From assembly GCF_037042905.1 (NCBI RefSeq), contig NC_087257.1, positions 21,615,001 through 21,679,000 on the forward strand: a stretch of 64,000 nt of DNA, in the 5' to 3' direction. The DNA is from Lytechinus pictus. Lineage: Eukaryota > Echinodermata > Echinoidea > Temnopleuroida > Toxopneustidae. Positions 34,993 through 49,993 of the stretch are shown here, piece after piece. The position numbers and the translations under genes are program-made. The notes beneath the pieces are model-generated. The model was not told the DNA's origin. It ran no database searches and saw only the letters and a program-made list of their open reading frames with translations. Within the stretch, counting starts at the first letter, position 1; each line of letters opens with the position of its first letter.

Positions 34993-37900
34993 GGTATCCG
35001 TGGGTTCACTGCATCACGCACAAATCTTTCGCCTTTTACTAAAGATTTCCGTGCAGAGGACCAATAAGATCGGAATTGACAATTTATTTATGCCTTGTCT
35101 TTTGATAAGGCTTATAATAACACTCATGCAAAGAAAGACAATAAGAAATAAAATAGCAAATTATTGTCTATTTATATTGTGAGATGATGAAGGGGATTAA
35201 TATCATATCATTTTTTAAGAGGGTCAAGAGGGGCTAAAGGCGACGTAACCTTTTTTCAAAGTTTTAGAGAGATGTATACGGTACTGTCCTTTTTACTTTA
35301 ATAAACCGTTTCTTGGCATTTTTTCAAATTTGTCCCCTTTAAAAATATTTTTTCTTCCCTTTCCCCTGCTGTTCACTTCTGAAAATTACACAGGGGAGAG
35401 GATGGGGAGTCACTGACTAATGACGTCACACATCTATTTTAAGTTTATTGTATAATTGCAATATTTACATTTTCCAAATAATTAAAATATTTCCAGTTTT
35501 ATGAAGACGTATAATTGCAATACCAAATGTACAGAACTCGAAATGTTTCACAAAACCAAATCGCGTGTGTGAAATCATTAACGCCCTTAAAGCATTATAA
35601 TAATTGTTTTATTTCGTTAATTTCTTTTATTTTACAAGAGATTTTGATGAAGGTGTTACCATTGTGATGGTTTTATGTGACTCTTTCATTCAATCAACTT
35701 ATGTTATGATGAGCCAGGCCCTTAAATATATACATACATAGCCTTTATCTTATAATATTTGTGATTTATGTAAAATGACTATAGGGTGAAATTATGATGT
35801 CTTTCTTTGCATGGATGTTGTAAGCCTCATCCGAAAACAAGGCAGAAATAAATTGTTAAATACCGATTTTATTGGTCCTCTGCACGGAAATCTTTAGTAA
35901 AAGGCGAAAGATTTGTACGTGATGCAGTGAACCCACGGATACCAAAACAGGTTGGAGAATAAATATGTATATTCAAGACGAGTATTTAGTTGATAGTTTG
36001 TAAACCTACCAGTCCAAAAAGCTCATGATATTCTTCTGCAAGGATATAAAAAATACCATATGAAGTACTAATGAAACAATTGTAATTTCTCTATTTATTA
36101 ATACATATATTTTTTACTAAAGTGAATGGACTACAATAACTTATCCATATGATATCTGAGATGTTCTTACGTTTTACTGACTCAAACGCCAGTTTGCTAT
36201 TTATTCACAAAAAACATGAAGCAGCGCATCCCTTTGCGCATGTATCATTCTTATTTAAATTAGAAAACATCGCTGAGTCAGGTAAGGTTTGAACACTAAC
36301 CATTAACACAATGATCTTCATATATGTACAATTTCATTTCATGATCTTCAGTTGGTATCCGTGGGTTCACTGCATCACGCACAAATCTTTCGCCTTTTAC
36401 TAAAGATTTCCGTGCAGAGGACCAATAAGATCGGAATTGACAATTTATTTATGCCTTGTCTTTTGATAAGGCTTATAATAACCCTCATGCAAAGAAAGAC
36501 AATAAGAAATAAAATAGCAAATCATTGTCTATTTATATTGTGAGATGATGAAGGGGATTAATATCATATCATTTTTTAAGAGGGTCAAGAGGGGCTAAAG
36601 GCGGCGTAACCTTTTTTCAAAGTTTTAGAGAGAATGTATTCGGTACTGTCCTTTTTACTTTAATAAACCGTTTCTTGGCATTTTTTCAAATTTGTCCCCT
36701 TTAAAAATATTTTTTCTTCCCATTCCCCTGCTGTTCACTTCTGAAAATTACACAGGGGAGAGGATGGGGAGTCACTGACTAATGACGTCACACATCTATT
36801 TTAAGTTTATTGTATAATTGCAATATTTAAATTTTCCAAATAATTAAAATATTTTCAGTTTTATGAAGACGTATAATTGCAATACCAAATGTACAGAACT
36901 CGAGATGTTTCACAAAACCAAATCGCGTGTGTGAAATCATTAACGCCCATAAAGCATTATAATAATTGTTTTATTTCGTTAACTTCTTTTATTTTACAAG
37001 ATATTTTGATGAAGGTGTTACCATTGTAATGGTTATATGTGACTCTTTCATTCAATCAACTTATGTTATGATGAGCCAGGCCCTTAAATATATACATACA
37101 TAGCCTTTATCTTATAATATTTGTGATTTATGTAAAATGACTATAGGGTGAAATTATGATGTCTTTCTTTGCATGGATGTTGTAAGCCTCATCCGAAAAC
37201 AAGGCAGAAATAAATTGTTAAATACCGATTTTATTGGTCCTCTGCACGGAAATCTTTAGTAAAAGGCGAAAGATTTGTACGTGATGCAGTGAACCCACGG
37301 ATACCAAAACAGGTTGGAGAATAAATATGTATATTCAAGACGAGTATTTAGTTGATAGTTTGTAAACCTACCAGTCCAAAAAGCTCATGATATTCTTCTG
37401 CAAGGATATAAAAAATACCATATGAAGTACTAATGAAACAATTGTAATTTCTCTATTTATTAATACATATTTTTTTTACTAAAGTGAATGGACTACAATA
37501 ACTTATCCATATGATATCTGAGATGTTCTTACGTTTTACTGACTCAAACGCCAGTTTGCTATTTATTCACAAAAAACATGAAGCAGCGCATCCCTTTGCG
37601 CATGTATCATTCTTATTTAAATTAGAAAACATCGCTGAGTCAGGTAAGGTTTGAACACTAACCATTAACACAATGATCTTCATATATGTACAATTTCATT
37701 TCATGATCTTCAGTTGGTATCCGTGGGTTCACTGCATCACGCACAAATCTTTCGCCTTTTACTAAAGATTTCCGTGCAGAGGACCAATAAGATCGGAATT
37801 GACAATGTATTTATGCCTTGTCTTTTGATAAGGCTTATAATAACACTCATGCAAAGAAAGACAATAAGAAATAAAATAGCAAATCATTGTCTATTTATAT

Positions 37901-39084
37901 TGTGAGATGATAAAGGGGATTAATATCATATCATTTTTTAAGAGGGTCAAGAGGGGCTAAAGGCGGCGTAACCTTTTTTCAAAGTTTTAGAGAGATGTAT
38001 TCGGTACTGTCCTTTTTACTTTAATAAACCGTTTCTTGGCATTTTTTCAAATTTGTCCCCTTTAAAAATATTTTTTCTTCCCATTCCCCTGCTGTTCACT
38101 TCTGAAAATTACACAGGGGAGAGGATGGGGAGTCACTGACTAATGACGTCACACATCTATTTTAAGTTTATTGTATAATTGCAATATTTAAATTTTCCAA
38201 ATAATTAAAATATTTTCAGTTTTATGAAGACGTATAATTGCAATACCAAATGTACAGAACTCGAGATGTTTCACAAAACCAAATCGCGTGTGTGAAATCA
38301 TTAACGCCCATAAAGCATTATAATAATTGTTTTATTTCGTTAATTTCTTTTATTTTACAAGATATTTTGATGAAGGTGTTACCATTGTAATGGTTATATG
38401 TGACTCTTTCATTCAATCAACTTATGTTATGATGAGCCAGACCCTTAAATATATACATACATAGCCTTTATTTAATAATATTTGTGAATTATGTAAAATG
38501 ACTATAGGGTGAACTTATGATGTCTTTCTTTGCATGGATGTGTTAAGCCTCATCCGAAAACAAGGCAGAAATAAATTGTTAAATACCGATTTTATTGGTC
38601 CTCTGCACGGAAATCTTTAGTAAAAGGCGAAAGATTTGTACGTGATGCAGTGAACCCACGGATACCATAATAGGTTGAAGAATGAAATATCTACATACAA
38701 AACGAGTATTTAGTTGATGGTTGGTAAACTTACCAGTCCAATATAGTCCAGTATCTTTTACAAGGAGACGGAGAAAAAAATACCGTTTGAAGCAATAATG
38801 AAACAAAAGTAATTTCTCTATGTATTACTATAATTTTTTTTCAAGTGAATGAACTATATATATACAATAATTTATCTGCATAATATCTGGAATGTCCTTC
38901 CGTTTTACTGACTCAAACGCCATTTTGCTATTTATTCACAAAAATGATGAAGCAACGCATCCCTTTGCGCATGTATCATTCTTATTTAAATTAGAAAACA
39001 TCGTAGAGTCAGGTAAGGTTTGAACACTAACCATTAACACAATGATCATCATATATGTACAATTTCATTTCATGATCTTCAGTT
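34993..39084. repeat. Array monomers 13-15, block of three (4092 bp)
   Basis: Starts at 34993, 36354 and 37716; order start type, middle type, alpha end type. The start type has GATGTATACGG and ACCATTGTGATGG. The middle type has a one-base insertion (GAGAGAATGTATTC). The end type has the GTATTT right-arm variant and an alpha A loop. Confidence 0.9.
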
Positions 39085-42000
39085 GGTATCCGTGGGTTCA
39101 CTGCATCACGCACAAATCTTTCGCCTTTTACTAAAGATTTCCGTGCAGAGGACCAATAAGATCGGAATTGACAATTTATTTATGCCTTGTCTTTTGATAA
39201 GGCTTATAATAACACTCATGCAAAGAAAGACAATAAGAAATAAAATAGCAAATTATTGTCTATTTATATTGTGAGATGATGAAGGGGATTAATATCATAT
39301 CATTTTTTAAGAGGGTCAAGAGGGGCTAAAGGCGACGTAACCTTTTTTCAAAGTTTTAGAGAGATGTATACGGTACTGTCCTTTTTACTTTAATAAACCG
39401 TTTCTTGGCATTTTTTCAAATTTGTCCCCTTTAAAAATAGTTTTTCTTCCCTTTCCCCTGCTGTTCACTTCTGAAAATTACACAGGGGAGAGGATGGGGA
39501 GTCACTGACTAATGACGTCACACATCTATTTTAAGTTTATTGTATAATTGCAATATTTACATTTTCCAAATAATTAAAATATTTCCAGTTTTATGAAGAC
39601 GTATAATTGCAATACCAAATGTACAGAACTCGAAATGTTTCACAAAACCAAATCGCGTGTGTGAAATCATTAACGCCCTTAAAGCATTATAATAATTGTT
39701 TTATTTCGTTAATTTCTTTTATTTTACAAGAGATTTTGATGAAGGTGTTACCATTGTGATGGTTTTATGTGACTCTTTCATTCAATCAACTTATGTTATG
39801 ATGAGCCAGGCCCTTAAATATATACATACATAGCCTTTATCTTATAATATTTGTGATTTATGTAAAATGACTATAGGGTGAAATTATGATGTCTTTCTTT
39901 GCATGGATGTTGTAAGCCTCATCCGAAAACAAGGCAGAAATAAATTGTTAAATACCGATTTTATTGGTCCTCTGCACGGAAATCTTTAGTAAAAGGCGAA
40001 AGATTTGTACGTGATGCAGTGAACCCACGGATACCAAAACAGGTTGGAGAATAAATATGTATATTCAAGACGAGTATTTAGTTGATAGTTTGTAAACCTA
40101 CCAGTCCAAAAAGCTCATGATATTCTTCTGCAAGGATATAAAAAATACCATATGAAGTACTAATGAAACAATTGTAATTTCTCTATTTATTAATACATAT
40201 ATTTTTTACTAAAGTGAATGGACTACAATAACTTATCCATATGATATCTGAGATGTTCTTACGTTTTACTGACTCAAACGCCAGTTTGCTATTTATTCAC
40301 AAAAAACATGAAGCAGCGCATCCCTTTGCGCATGTATCATTCTTATTTAAATTAGAAAACATCGCTGAGTCAGGTAAGGTTTGAACACTAACCATTAACA
40401 CAATGATCTTCATATATGTACAATTTCATTTCATGATCTTCAGTTGGTATCCGTGGGTTCACTGCATCACGCACAAATCTTTCGCCTTTTACTAAAGATT
40501 TCCGTGCAGAGGACCAATAAGATCGGAATTGACAATTTATTTATGCCTTGTCTTTTGATAAGGCTTATAATAACCCTCATGCAAAGAAAGACAATAAGAA
40601 ATAAAATAGCAAATCATTGTCTATTTATATTGTGAGATGATGAAGGGGATTAATATCATATCATTTTTTAAGAGGGTCAAGAGGGGCTAAAGGCGGCGTA
40701 ACCTTTTTTCAAAGTTTTAGAGAGAATGTATTCGGTACTGTCCTTTTTACTTTAATAAACCGTTTCTTGGCATTTTTTCAAATTTGTCCCCTTTAAAAAT
40801 ATTTTTTCTTCCCATTCCCCTGCTGTTCACTTCTGAAAATTACACAGGGGAGAGGATGGGGAGTCACTGACTAATGACGTCACACATCTATTTTAAGTTT
40901 ATTGTATAATTGCAATATTTAAATTTTCCAAATAATTAAAATATTTTCAGTTTTATGAAGACGTATAATTGCAATACCAAATGTACAGAACTCGAGATGT
41001 TTCACAAAACCAAATCGCGTGTGTGAAATCATTAACGCCCATAAAGCATTATAATAATTGTTTTATTTCGTTAACTTCTTTTATTTTACAAGATATTTTG
41101 ATGAAGGTGTTACCATTGTAATGGTTATATGTGACTCTTTCATTCAATCAACTTATGTTATGATGAGCCAGGCCCTTAAATATATACATACATAGCCTTT
41201 ATCTTATAATATTTGTGATTTATGTAAAATGACTATAGGGTGAAATTATGATGTCTTTCTTTGCATGGATGTTGTAAGCCTCATCCGAAAACAAGGCAGA
41301 AATAAATTGTTAAATACCGATTTTATTGGTCCTCTGCACGGAAATCTTTAGTAAAAGGCGAAAGATTTGTACGTGATGCAGTGAACCCACGGATACCAAA
41401 ACAGGTTGGAGAATAAATATGTATATTCAAGACGAGTATTTAGTTGATAGTTTGTAAACCTACCAGTCCAAAAAGCTCATGATATTCTTCTGCAAGGATA
41501 TAAAAAATACCATATGAAGTACTAATGAAACAATTGTAATTTCTCTATTTATTAATACATATATTTTTTACTAAAGTGAATGGACTACAATAACTTATCC
41601 ATATGATATCTGAGATGTTCTTACGTTTTACTGACTCAAACGCCAGTTTGCTATTTATTCACAAAAAACATGAAGCAGCGCATCCCTTTGCGCATGTATC
41701 ATTCTTATTTAAATTAGAAAACATCGCTGAGTCAGGTAAGGTTTGAACACTAACCATTAACACAATGATCTTCATATATGTACAATTTCATTTCATGATC
41801 TTCAGTTGGTATCCGTGGGTTCACTGCATCACGCACAAATCTTTCGCCTTTTACTAAAGATTTCCGTGCAGAGGACCAATAAGATCGGAATTGACAATTT
41901 ATTTATGCCTTGTCTTTTGATAAGGCTTATAATAACCCTCATGCAAAGAAAGACAATAAGAAATAAAATAGCAAATCATTGTCTATTTATATTGTGAGAT

Positions 42001-45000
42001 GATGAAGGGGATTAATATCATATCATTTTTTAAGAGGGTCAAGAGGGGCTAAAGGCGGCGTAACCTTTTTTCAAAGTTTTAGAGAGAATGTATTCGGTAC
42101 TGTCCTTTTTACTTTAATAAACCGTTTCTTGGCATTTTTTCAAATTTGTCCCCTTTAAAAATATTTTTTCTTCCCATTCCCCTGCTGTTCACTTCTGAAA
42201 ATTACACAGGGGAGAGGATGGGGAGTCACTGACTAATGACGTCACACATCTATTTTAAGTTTATTGTATAATTGCAATATTTAAATTTTCCAAATAATTA
42301 AAATATTTTCAGTTTTATGAAGACGTATAATTGCAATACCAAATGTACAGAACTCGAGATGTTTCACAAAACCAAATCGCGTGTGTGAAATCATTAACGC
42401 CCATAAAGCATTATAATAATTGTTTTATTTCGTTAACTTCTTTTATTTTACAAGATATTTTGATGAAGGTGTTACCATTGTAATGGTTATATGTGACTCT
42501 TTCATTCAATCAACTTATGTTATGATGAGCCAGGCCCTTAAATATATACATACATAGCCTTTATCTTATAATATTTGTGATTTATGTAAAATGACTATAG
42601 GGTGAAATTATGATGTCTTTCTTTGCATGGATGTTGTAAGCCTCATCCGAAAACAAGGCAGAAATAAATTGTTAAATACCGATTTTATTGGTCCTCTGCA
42701 CGGAAATCTTTAGTAAAAGGCGAAAGATTTGTACGTGATGCAGTGAACCCACGGATACCAAAACAGGTTGGAGAATAAATATGTATATTCAAGACGAGTA
42801 TTTAGTTGATAGTTTGTAAACCTACCAGTCCAAAAAGCTCATGATATTCTTCTGCAAGGATATAAAAAATACCATATGAAGTACTAATGAAACAATTGTA
42901 ATTTCTCTATTTATTAATACATATATTTTTTACTAAAGTGAATGGACTACAATAACTTATCCATATGATATCTGAGATGTTCTTACGTTTTACTGACTCA
43001 AACGCCAGTTTGCTATTTATTCACAAAAAACATGAAGCAGCGCATCCCTTTGCGCATGTATCATTCTTATTTAAATTAGAAAACATCGCTGAGTCAGGTA
43101 AGGTTTGAACACTAACCATTAACACAATGATCTTCATATATGTACAATTTCATTTCATGATCTTCAGTTGGTATCCGTGGGTTCACTGCATCACGCACAA
43201 ATCTTTCGCCTTTTACTAAAGATTTCCGTGCAGAGGACCAATAAGATCGGAATTGACAATTTATTTATGCCTTGTCTTTTGATAAGGCTTATAATAACCC
43301 TCATGCAAAGAAAGACAATAAGAAATAAAATAGCAAATCATTGTCTATTTATATTGTGAGATGATGAAGGGGATTAATATCATATCATTTTTTAAGAGGG
43401 TCAAGAGGGGCTAAAGGCGGCGTAACCTTTTTTCAAAGTTTTAGAGAGAATGTATTCGGTACTGTCCTTTTTACTTTAATAAACCGTTTCTTGGCATTTT
43501 TTCAAATTTGTCCCCTTTAAAAATATTTTTTCTTCCCATTCCCCTGCTGTTCACTTCTGAAAATTACACAGGGGAGAGGATGGGGAGTCACTGACTAATG
43601 ACGTCACACATCTATTTTAAGTTTATTGTATAATTGCAATATTTAAATTTTCCAAATAATTAAAATATTTTCAGTTTTATGAAGACGTATAATTGCAATA
43701 CCAAATGTACAGAACTCGAGATGTTTCACAAAACCAAATCGCGTGTGTGAAATCATTAACGCCCATAAAGCATTATAATAATTGTTTTATTTCGTTAACT
43801 TCTTTTATTTTACAAGATATTTTGATGAAGGTGTTACCATTGTAATGGTTATATGTGACTCTTTCATTCAATCAACTTATGTTATGATGAGCCAGGCCCT
43901 TAAATATTATACATACATAGCCTTTATCTTATAATATTTGTGATTTATGTAAAATGACTATAGGGTGAAATTATGATGTCTTTCTTTGCATGGATGTTGT
44001 AAGCCTCATCCGAAAACAAGGCAGAAATAAATTGTTAAATACCGATTTTATTGGTCCTCTGCACGGAAATCTTTAGTAAAAGGCGAAAGATTTGTACGTG
44101 ATGCAGTGAACCCACGGATACCAAAACAGGTTGGAGAATAAATATGTATATTCAAGACGAGTATTTAGTTGATAGTTTGTAAACCTACCAGTCCAAAAAG
44201 CTCATGATATTCTTCTGCAAGGATATAAAAAATACCATATGAAGTACTAATGAAACAATTGTAATTTCTCTATTTATTAATACATATTTTTTTTACTAAA
44301 GTGAATGGACTACAATAACTTATCCATATGATATCTGAGATGTTCTTACGTTTTACTGACTCAAACGCCAGTTTGCTATTTATTCACAAAAAACATGAAG
44401 CAGCGCATCCCTTTGCGCATGTATCATTCTTATTTAAATTAGAAAACATCGCTGAGTCAGGTAAGGTTTGAACACTAACCATTAACACAATGATCTTCAT
44501 ATATGTACAATTTCATTTCATGATCTTCAGTTGGTATCCGTGGGTTCACTGCATCACGCACAAATCTTTCGCCTTTTACTAAAGATTTCCGTGCAGAGGA
44601 CCAATAAGATCGGAATTGACAATGTATTTATGCCTTGTCTTTTGATAAGGCTTATAATAACACTCATGCAAAGAAAGACAATAAGAAATAAAATAGCAAA
44701 TCATTGTCTATTTATATTGTGAGATGATAAAGGGGATTAATATCATATCATTTTTTAAGAGGGTCAAGAGGGGCTAAAGGCGGCGTAACCTTTTTTCAAA
44801 GTTTTAGAGAGATGTATTCGGTACTGTCCTTTTTACTTTAATAAACCGTTTCTTGGCATTTTTTCAAATTTGTCCCCTTTAAAAATATTTTTTCTTCCCA
44901 TTCCCCTGCTGTTCACTTCTGAAAATTACACAGGGGAGAGGATGGGGAGTCACTGACTAATGACGTCACACATCTATTTTAAGTTTATTGTATAATTGCA

Positions 45001-45901
45001 ATATTTAAATTTTCCAAATAATTAAAATATTTTCAGTTTTATGAAGACGTATAATTGCAATACCAAATGTACAGAACTCGAGATGTTTCACAAAACCAAA
45101 TCGCGTGTGTGAAATCATTAACGCCCATAAAGCATTATAATAATTGTTTTATTTCGTTAATTTCTTTTATTTTACAAGATATTTTGATGAAGGTGTTACC
45201 ATTGTAATGGTTATATGTGACTCTTTCATTCAATCAACTTATGTTATGATGAGCCAGACCCTTAAATATATACATACATAGCCTTTATTTAATAATATTT
45301 GTGAATTATGTAAAATGACTATAGGGTGAACTTATGATGTCTTTCTTTGCATGGATGTGTTAAGCCTCATCCGAAAACAAGGCAGAAATAAATTGTTAAA
45401 TACCGATTTTATTGGTCCTCTGCACGGAAATCTTTAGTAAAAGGCGAAAGATTTGTACGTGATGCAGTGAACCCACGGATACCATAATAGGTTGAAGAAT
45501 GAAATATCTACATACAAAACGAGTATTTAGTTGATGGTTGGTAAACTTACCAGTCCAATATAGTCCAGTATCTTTTACAAGGAGACGGAGAAAAAAATAC
45601 CGTTTGAAGCAATAATGAAACAAAAGTAATTTCTCTATGTATTACTATAATTTTTTTTCAAGTGAATGAACTATATATATACAATAATTTATCTGCATAA
45701 TATCTGGAATGTCCTTCCGTTTTACTGACTCAAACGCCATTTTGCTATTTATTCACAAAAATGATGAAGCAACGCATCCCTTTGCGCATGTATCATTCTT
45801 ATTTAAATTAGAAAACATCGTAGAGTCAGGTAAGGTTTGAACACTAACCATTAACACAATGATCATCATATATGTACAATTTCATTTCATGATCTTCAGT
45901 T
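39085..45901. repeat. Array monomers 16-20, block of five (6817 bp)
   Basis: Starts at 39085, 40446, 41808, 43170 and 44533. The start and end types are as in the three-monomer block, but there are three middle-type units in a row that look almost identical by eye. The third has an extra T in AAATATTATACATAC near 43905. Confidence 0.9.
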
Positions 45902-48900
45902 GGAATCCGTGGGTTCACTGCATCACGCACAAATCTTTCGCCTTTTACTAAAGATTTCCGTGCAGAGGACCAATAAGATCGGAATTGACAATTTATTTAT
46001 GCCTTGTCTTTTGATAAGGCTTATAATAACACTCATGCAAAGAAAGACAATAAGAAATAAAATAGCAAATTATTGTCTATTTATATTGTGAGATGATGAA
46101 GGGGATTAATATCATATCATTTTTTAAGAGGGTCAAGAGGGGCTAAAGGCGACGTAACCTTTTTTCAAAGTTTTAGAGAGATGTATACGGTACTGTCCTT
46201 TTTACTTTAATAAACCGTTTCTTGGCATTTTTTCAAATTTGTCCCCTTTAAAAATAGTTTTTCTTCCCTTTCCCCTGCTGTTCACTTCTGAAAATTACAC
46301 AGGGGAGAGGATGGGGAGTCACTGACTAATGACGTCACACATCTATTTTAAGTTTATTGTATAATTGCAATATTTACATTTTCCAAATAATTAAAATATT
46401 TCCAGTTTTATGAAGACGTATAATTGCAATACCAAATGTACAGAACTCGAAATGTTTCACAAAACCAAATCGCGTGTGTGAAATCATTAACGCCCTTAAA
46501 GCATTATAATAATTGTTTTATTTCGTTAATTTCTTTTATTTTACAAGAGATTTTGATGAAGGTGTTACCATTGTGATGGTTTTATGTGACTCTTTCATTC
46601 AATCAACTTATGTTATGATGAGCCAGGCCCTTAAATATATACATACATAGCCTTTATCTTATAATATTTGTGATTTATGTAAAATGACTATAGGGTGAAA
46701 TTATGATGTCTTTCTTTGCATGGATGTTGTAAGCCTCATCCGAAAACAAGGCAGAAATAAATTGTTAAATACCGATTTTATTGGTCCTCTGCACGGAAAT
46801 CTTTAGTAAAAGGCGAAAGATTTGTACGTGATGCAGTGAACCCACGGATACCAAAACAGGTTGGAGAATAAATATGTATATTCAAGACGAGTATTTAGTT
46901 GATAGTTTGTAAACCTACCAGTCCAAAAAGCTCATGATATTCTTCTGCAAGGATATAAAAAATACCATATGAAGTACTAATGAAACAATTGTAATTTCTC
47001 TATTTATTAATACATATATTTTTTACTAAAGTGAATGGACTACAATAACTTATCCATATGATATCTGAGATGTTCTTACGTTTTACTGACTCAAACGCCA
47101 GTTTGCTATTTATTCACAAAAAACATGAAGCAGCGCATCCCTTTGCGCATGTATCATTCTTATTTAAATTAGAAAACATCGCTGAGTCAGGTAAGGTTTG
47201 AACACTAACCATTAACACAATGATCTTCATATATGTACAATTTCATTTCATGATCTTCAGTTGGTATCCGTGGGTTCACTGCATCACGCACAAATCTTTC
47301 GCCTTTTACTAAAGATTTCCGTGCAGAGGACCAATAAGATCGGAATTGACAATTTATTTATGCCTTGTCTTTTGATAAGGCTTATAATAACCCTCATGCA
47401 AAGAAAGACAATAAGAAATAAAATAGCAAATCATTGTCTATTTATATTGTGAGATGATGAAGGGGATTAATATCATATCATTTTTTAAGAGGGTCAAGAG
47501 GGGCTAAAGGCGGCGTAACCTTTTTTCAAAGTTTTAGAGAGAATGTATTCGGTACTGTCCTTTTTACTTTAATAAACCGTTTCTTGGCATTTTTTCAAAT
47601 TTGTCCCCTTTAAAAATATTTTTTCTTCCCATTCCCCTGCTGTTCACTTCTGAAAATTACACAGGGGAGAGGATGGGGAGTCACTGACTAATGACGTCAC
47701 ACATCTATTTTAAGTTTATTGTATAATTGCAATATTTAAATTTTCCAAATAATTAAAATATTTTCAGTTTTATGAAGACGTATAATTGCAATACCAAATG
47801 TACAGAACTCGAGATGTTTCACAAAACCAAATCGCGTGTGTGAAATCATTAACGCCCATAAAGCATTATAATAATTGTTTTATTTCGTTAACTTCTTTTA
47901 TTTTACAAGATATTTTGATGAAGGTGTTACCATTGTAATGGTTATATGTGACTCTTTCATTCAATCAACTTATGTTATGATGAGCCAGGCCCTTAAATAT
48001 ATACATACATAGCCTTTATCTTATAATATTTGTGATTTATGTAAAATGACTATAGGGTGAAATTATGATGTCTTTCTTTGCATGGATGTTGTAAGCCTCA
48101 TCCGAAAACAAGGCAGAAATAAATTGTTAAATACCGATTTTATTGGTCCTCTGCACGGAAATCTTTAGTAAAAGGCGAAAGATTTGTACGTGATGCAGTG
48201 AACCCACGGATACCAAAACAGGTTGGAGAATAAATATGTATATTCAAGACGAGTATTTAGTTGATAGTTTGTAAACCTACCAGTCCAAAAAGCTCATGAT
48301 ATTCTTCTGCAAGGATATAAAAAATACCATATGAAGTACTAATGAAACAATTGTAATTTCTCTATTTATTAATACATATTTTTTTTACTCAAGTGAATGG
48401 ACTACAATAACTTATCCATATGATATCTGAGATGTTCTTACGTTTTACTGACTCAAACGCCAGTTTGCTATTTATTCACAAAAAACATGAAGCAGCGCAT
48501 CCCTTTGCGCATGTATCATTCTTATTTAAATTAGAAAACATCGCTGAGTCAGGTAAGGTTTGAACACTAACCATTAACACAATGATCTTCATATATGTAC
48601 AATTTCATTTCATGATCTTCAGTTGGTATCCGTGGGTTCACTGCATCACGCACAAATCTTTCGCCTTTTACTAAAGATTTCCGTGCAGAGGACCAATAAG
48701 ATCGGAATTGACAATTTATTTATGCCTTGTCTTTTGATAAGGCTTATAATAACACTCATGCAAAGAAAGACAATAAGAAATAAAATAGCAAATCATTGTC
48801 TATTTATATTGTGAGATGATAAAGGGGATTAATATCATATCATTTTTTAAGAGGGTCAAGAGGGGCTAAAGGCGGCGTAACCTTTTTTCAAAGTTTTAGA

Positions 48901-49993
48901 GAGATGTATTCGGTACTGTCCTTTTTACTTTAATAAACCGTTTCTTGGCATTTTTTCAAATTTGTCCCCTTTAAAAATATTTTTTCTTCCCATTCCCCTG
49001 CTGTTCACTTCTGAAAATTACACAGGGGAGAGGATGGGGAGTCACTGACTAATGACGTCACACATCTATTTTAAGTTTATTGTATAATTGCAATATTTAA
49101 ATTTTCCAAATAATTAAAATATTTTCAGTTTTATGAAGACGTATAATTGCAATACCAAATGTACAGAACTCGAGATGTTTCACAAAACCAAATCGCGTGT
49201 GTGAAATCATTAACGCCCATAAAGCATTATAATAATTGTTTTATTTCGTTAACTTCTTTTATTTTACAAGATATTTTGATGAAGGTGTTACCATTGTAAT
49301 GGTTATATGTGACTCTTTCATTCAATCAACTTATGTTATGATGAGCCAGGCCCTTAAATATATACATACATAGCTTTTATTTAATAATATTTGTGAATTA
49401 TGTAAAATGACTATAGGGTGAACTTATGATGTCTTTCTTTGCATGGATGTGTTAAGCCTCATCCGAAAACAAGGCAGAAATAAATTGTTAAATACCGATT
49501 TTATTGGTCCTCTGCACGGAAATCTTTAGTAAAAGGCGAAAGATTTGTACGTGATGCAGTGAACCCACGGATACCATAATAGGTTGAAGAATGAAATATC
49601 TACATACAAAACGAGTATTTAGTTGATGGTTGGTAAACTTACCAGTCCAATATAGTCCAGTATCTTTTACAAGGAGACGGAGAAAAAAATACCGTTTGAA
49701 GCAATAATGAAACAAAAGTAATTTCTCTATGTATTACTATAATTTTTTTTCAAGTGAATGAACTATATATATACAATAATTTATCTGCATAATATCTGGA
49801 ATGTCCTTCCGTTTTACTGACTCAAACGCCATTTTGCTATTTATTCACAAAAATGATGAAGCAACGCATCCCTTTGCGCATGTATCATTCTTATTTAAAT
49901 TAGAAAACATCGTAGAGTCAGGTAAGGTTTGAACACTAACCATTAACACAATGATCATCATATATGTACAATTTCATTTCATGATCTTCAGTT
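45902..49993. repeat. Array monomers 21-23, block of three (4092 bp)
   Basis: Starts at 45902, 47263 and 48625. Same order and total length as the block at 34993. Monomer 21 has GGAATCC in place of GGTATCC. Monomer 23 lacks the GTATTT variant although its A loop is alpha. Confidence 0.9.

Noticed and set aside
38579-38806. Minus-strand 75-codon frame starting MFHYCFKRYFF, found only in alpha monomers
   Set aside because: It spans an A loop and a left arm, has no recognisable domain, and its recurrence is explained by tandem duplication of the DNA.
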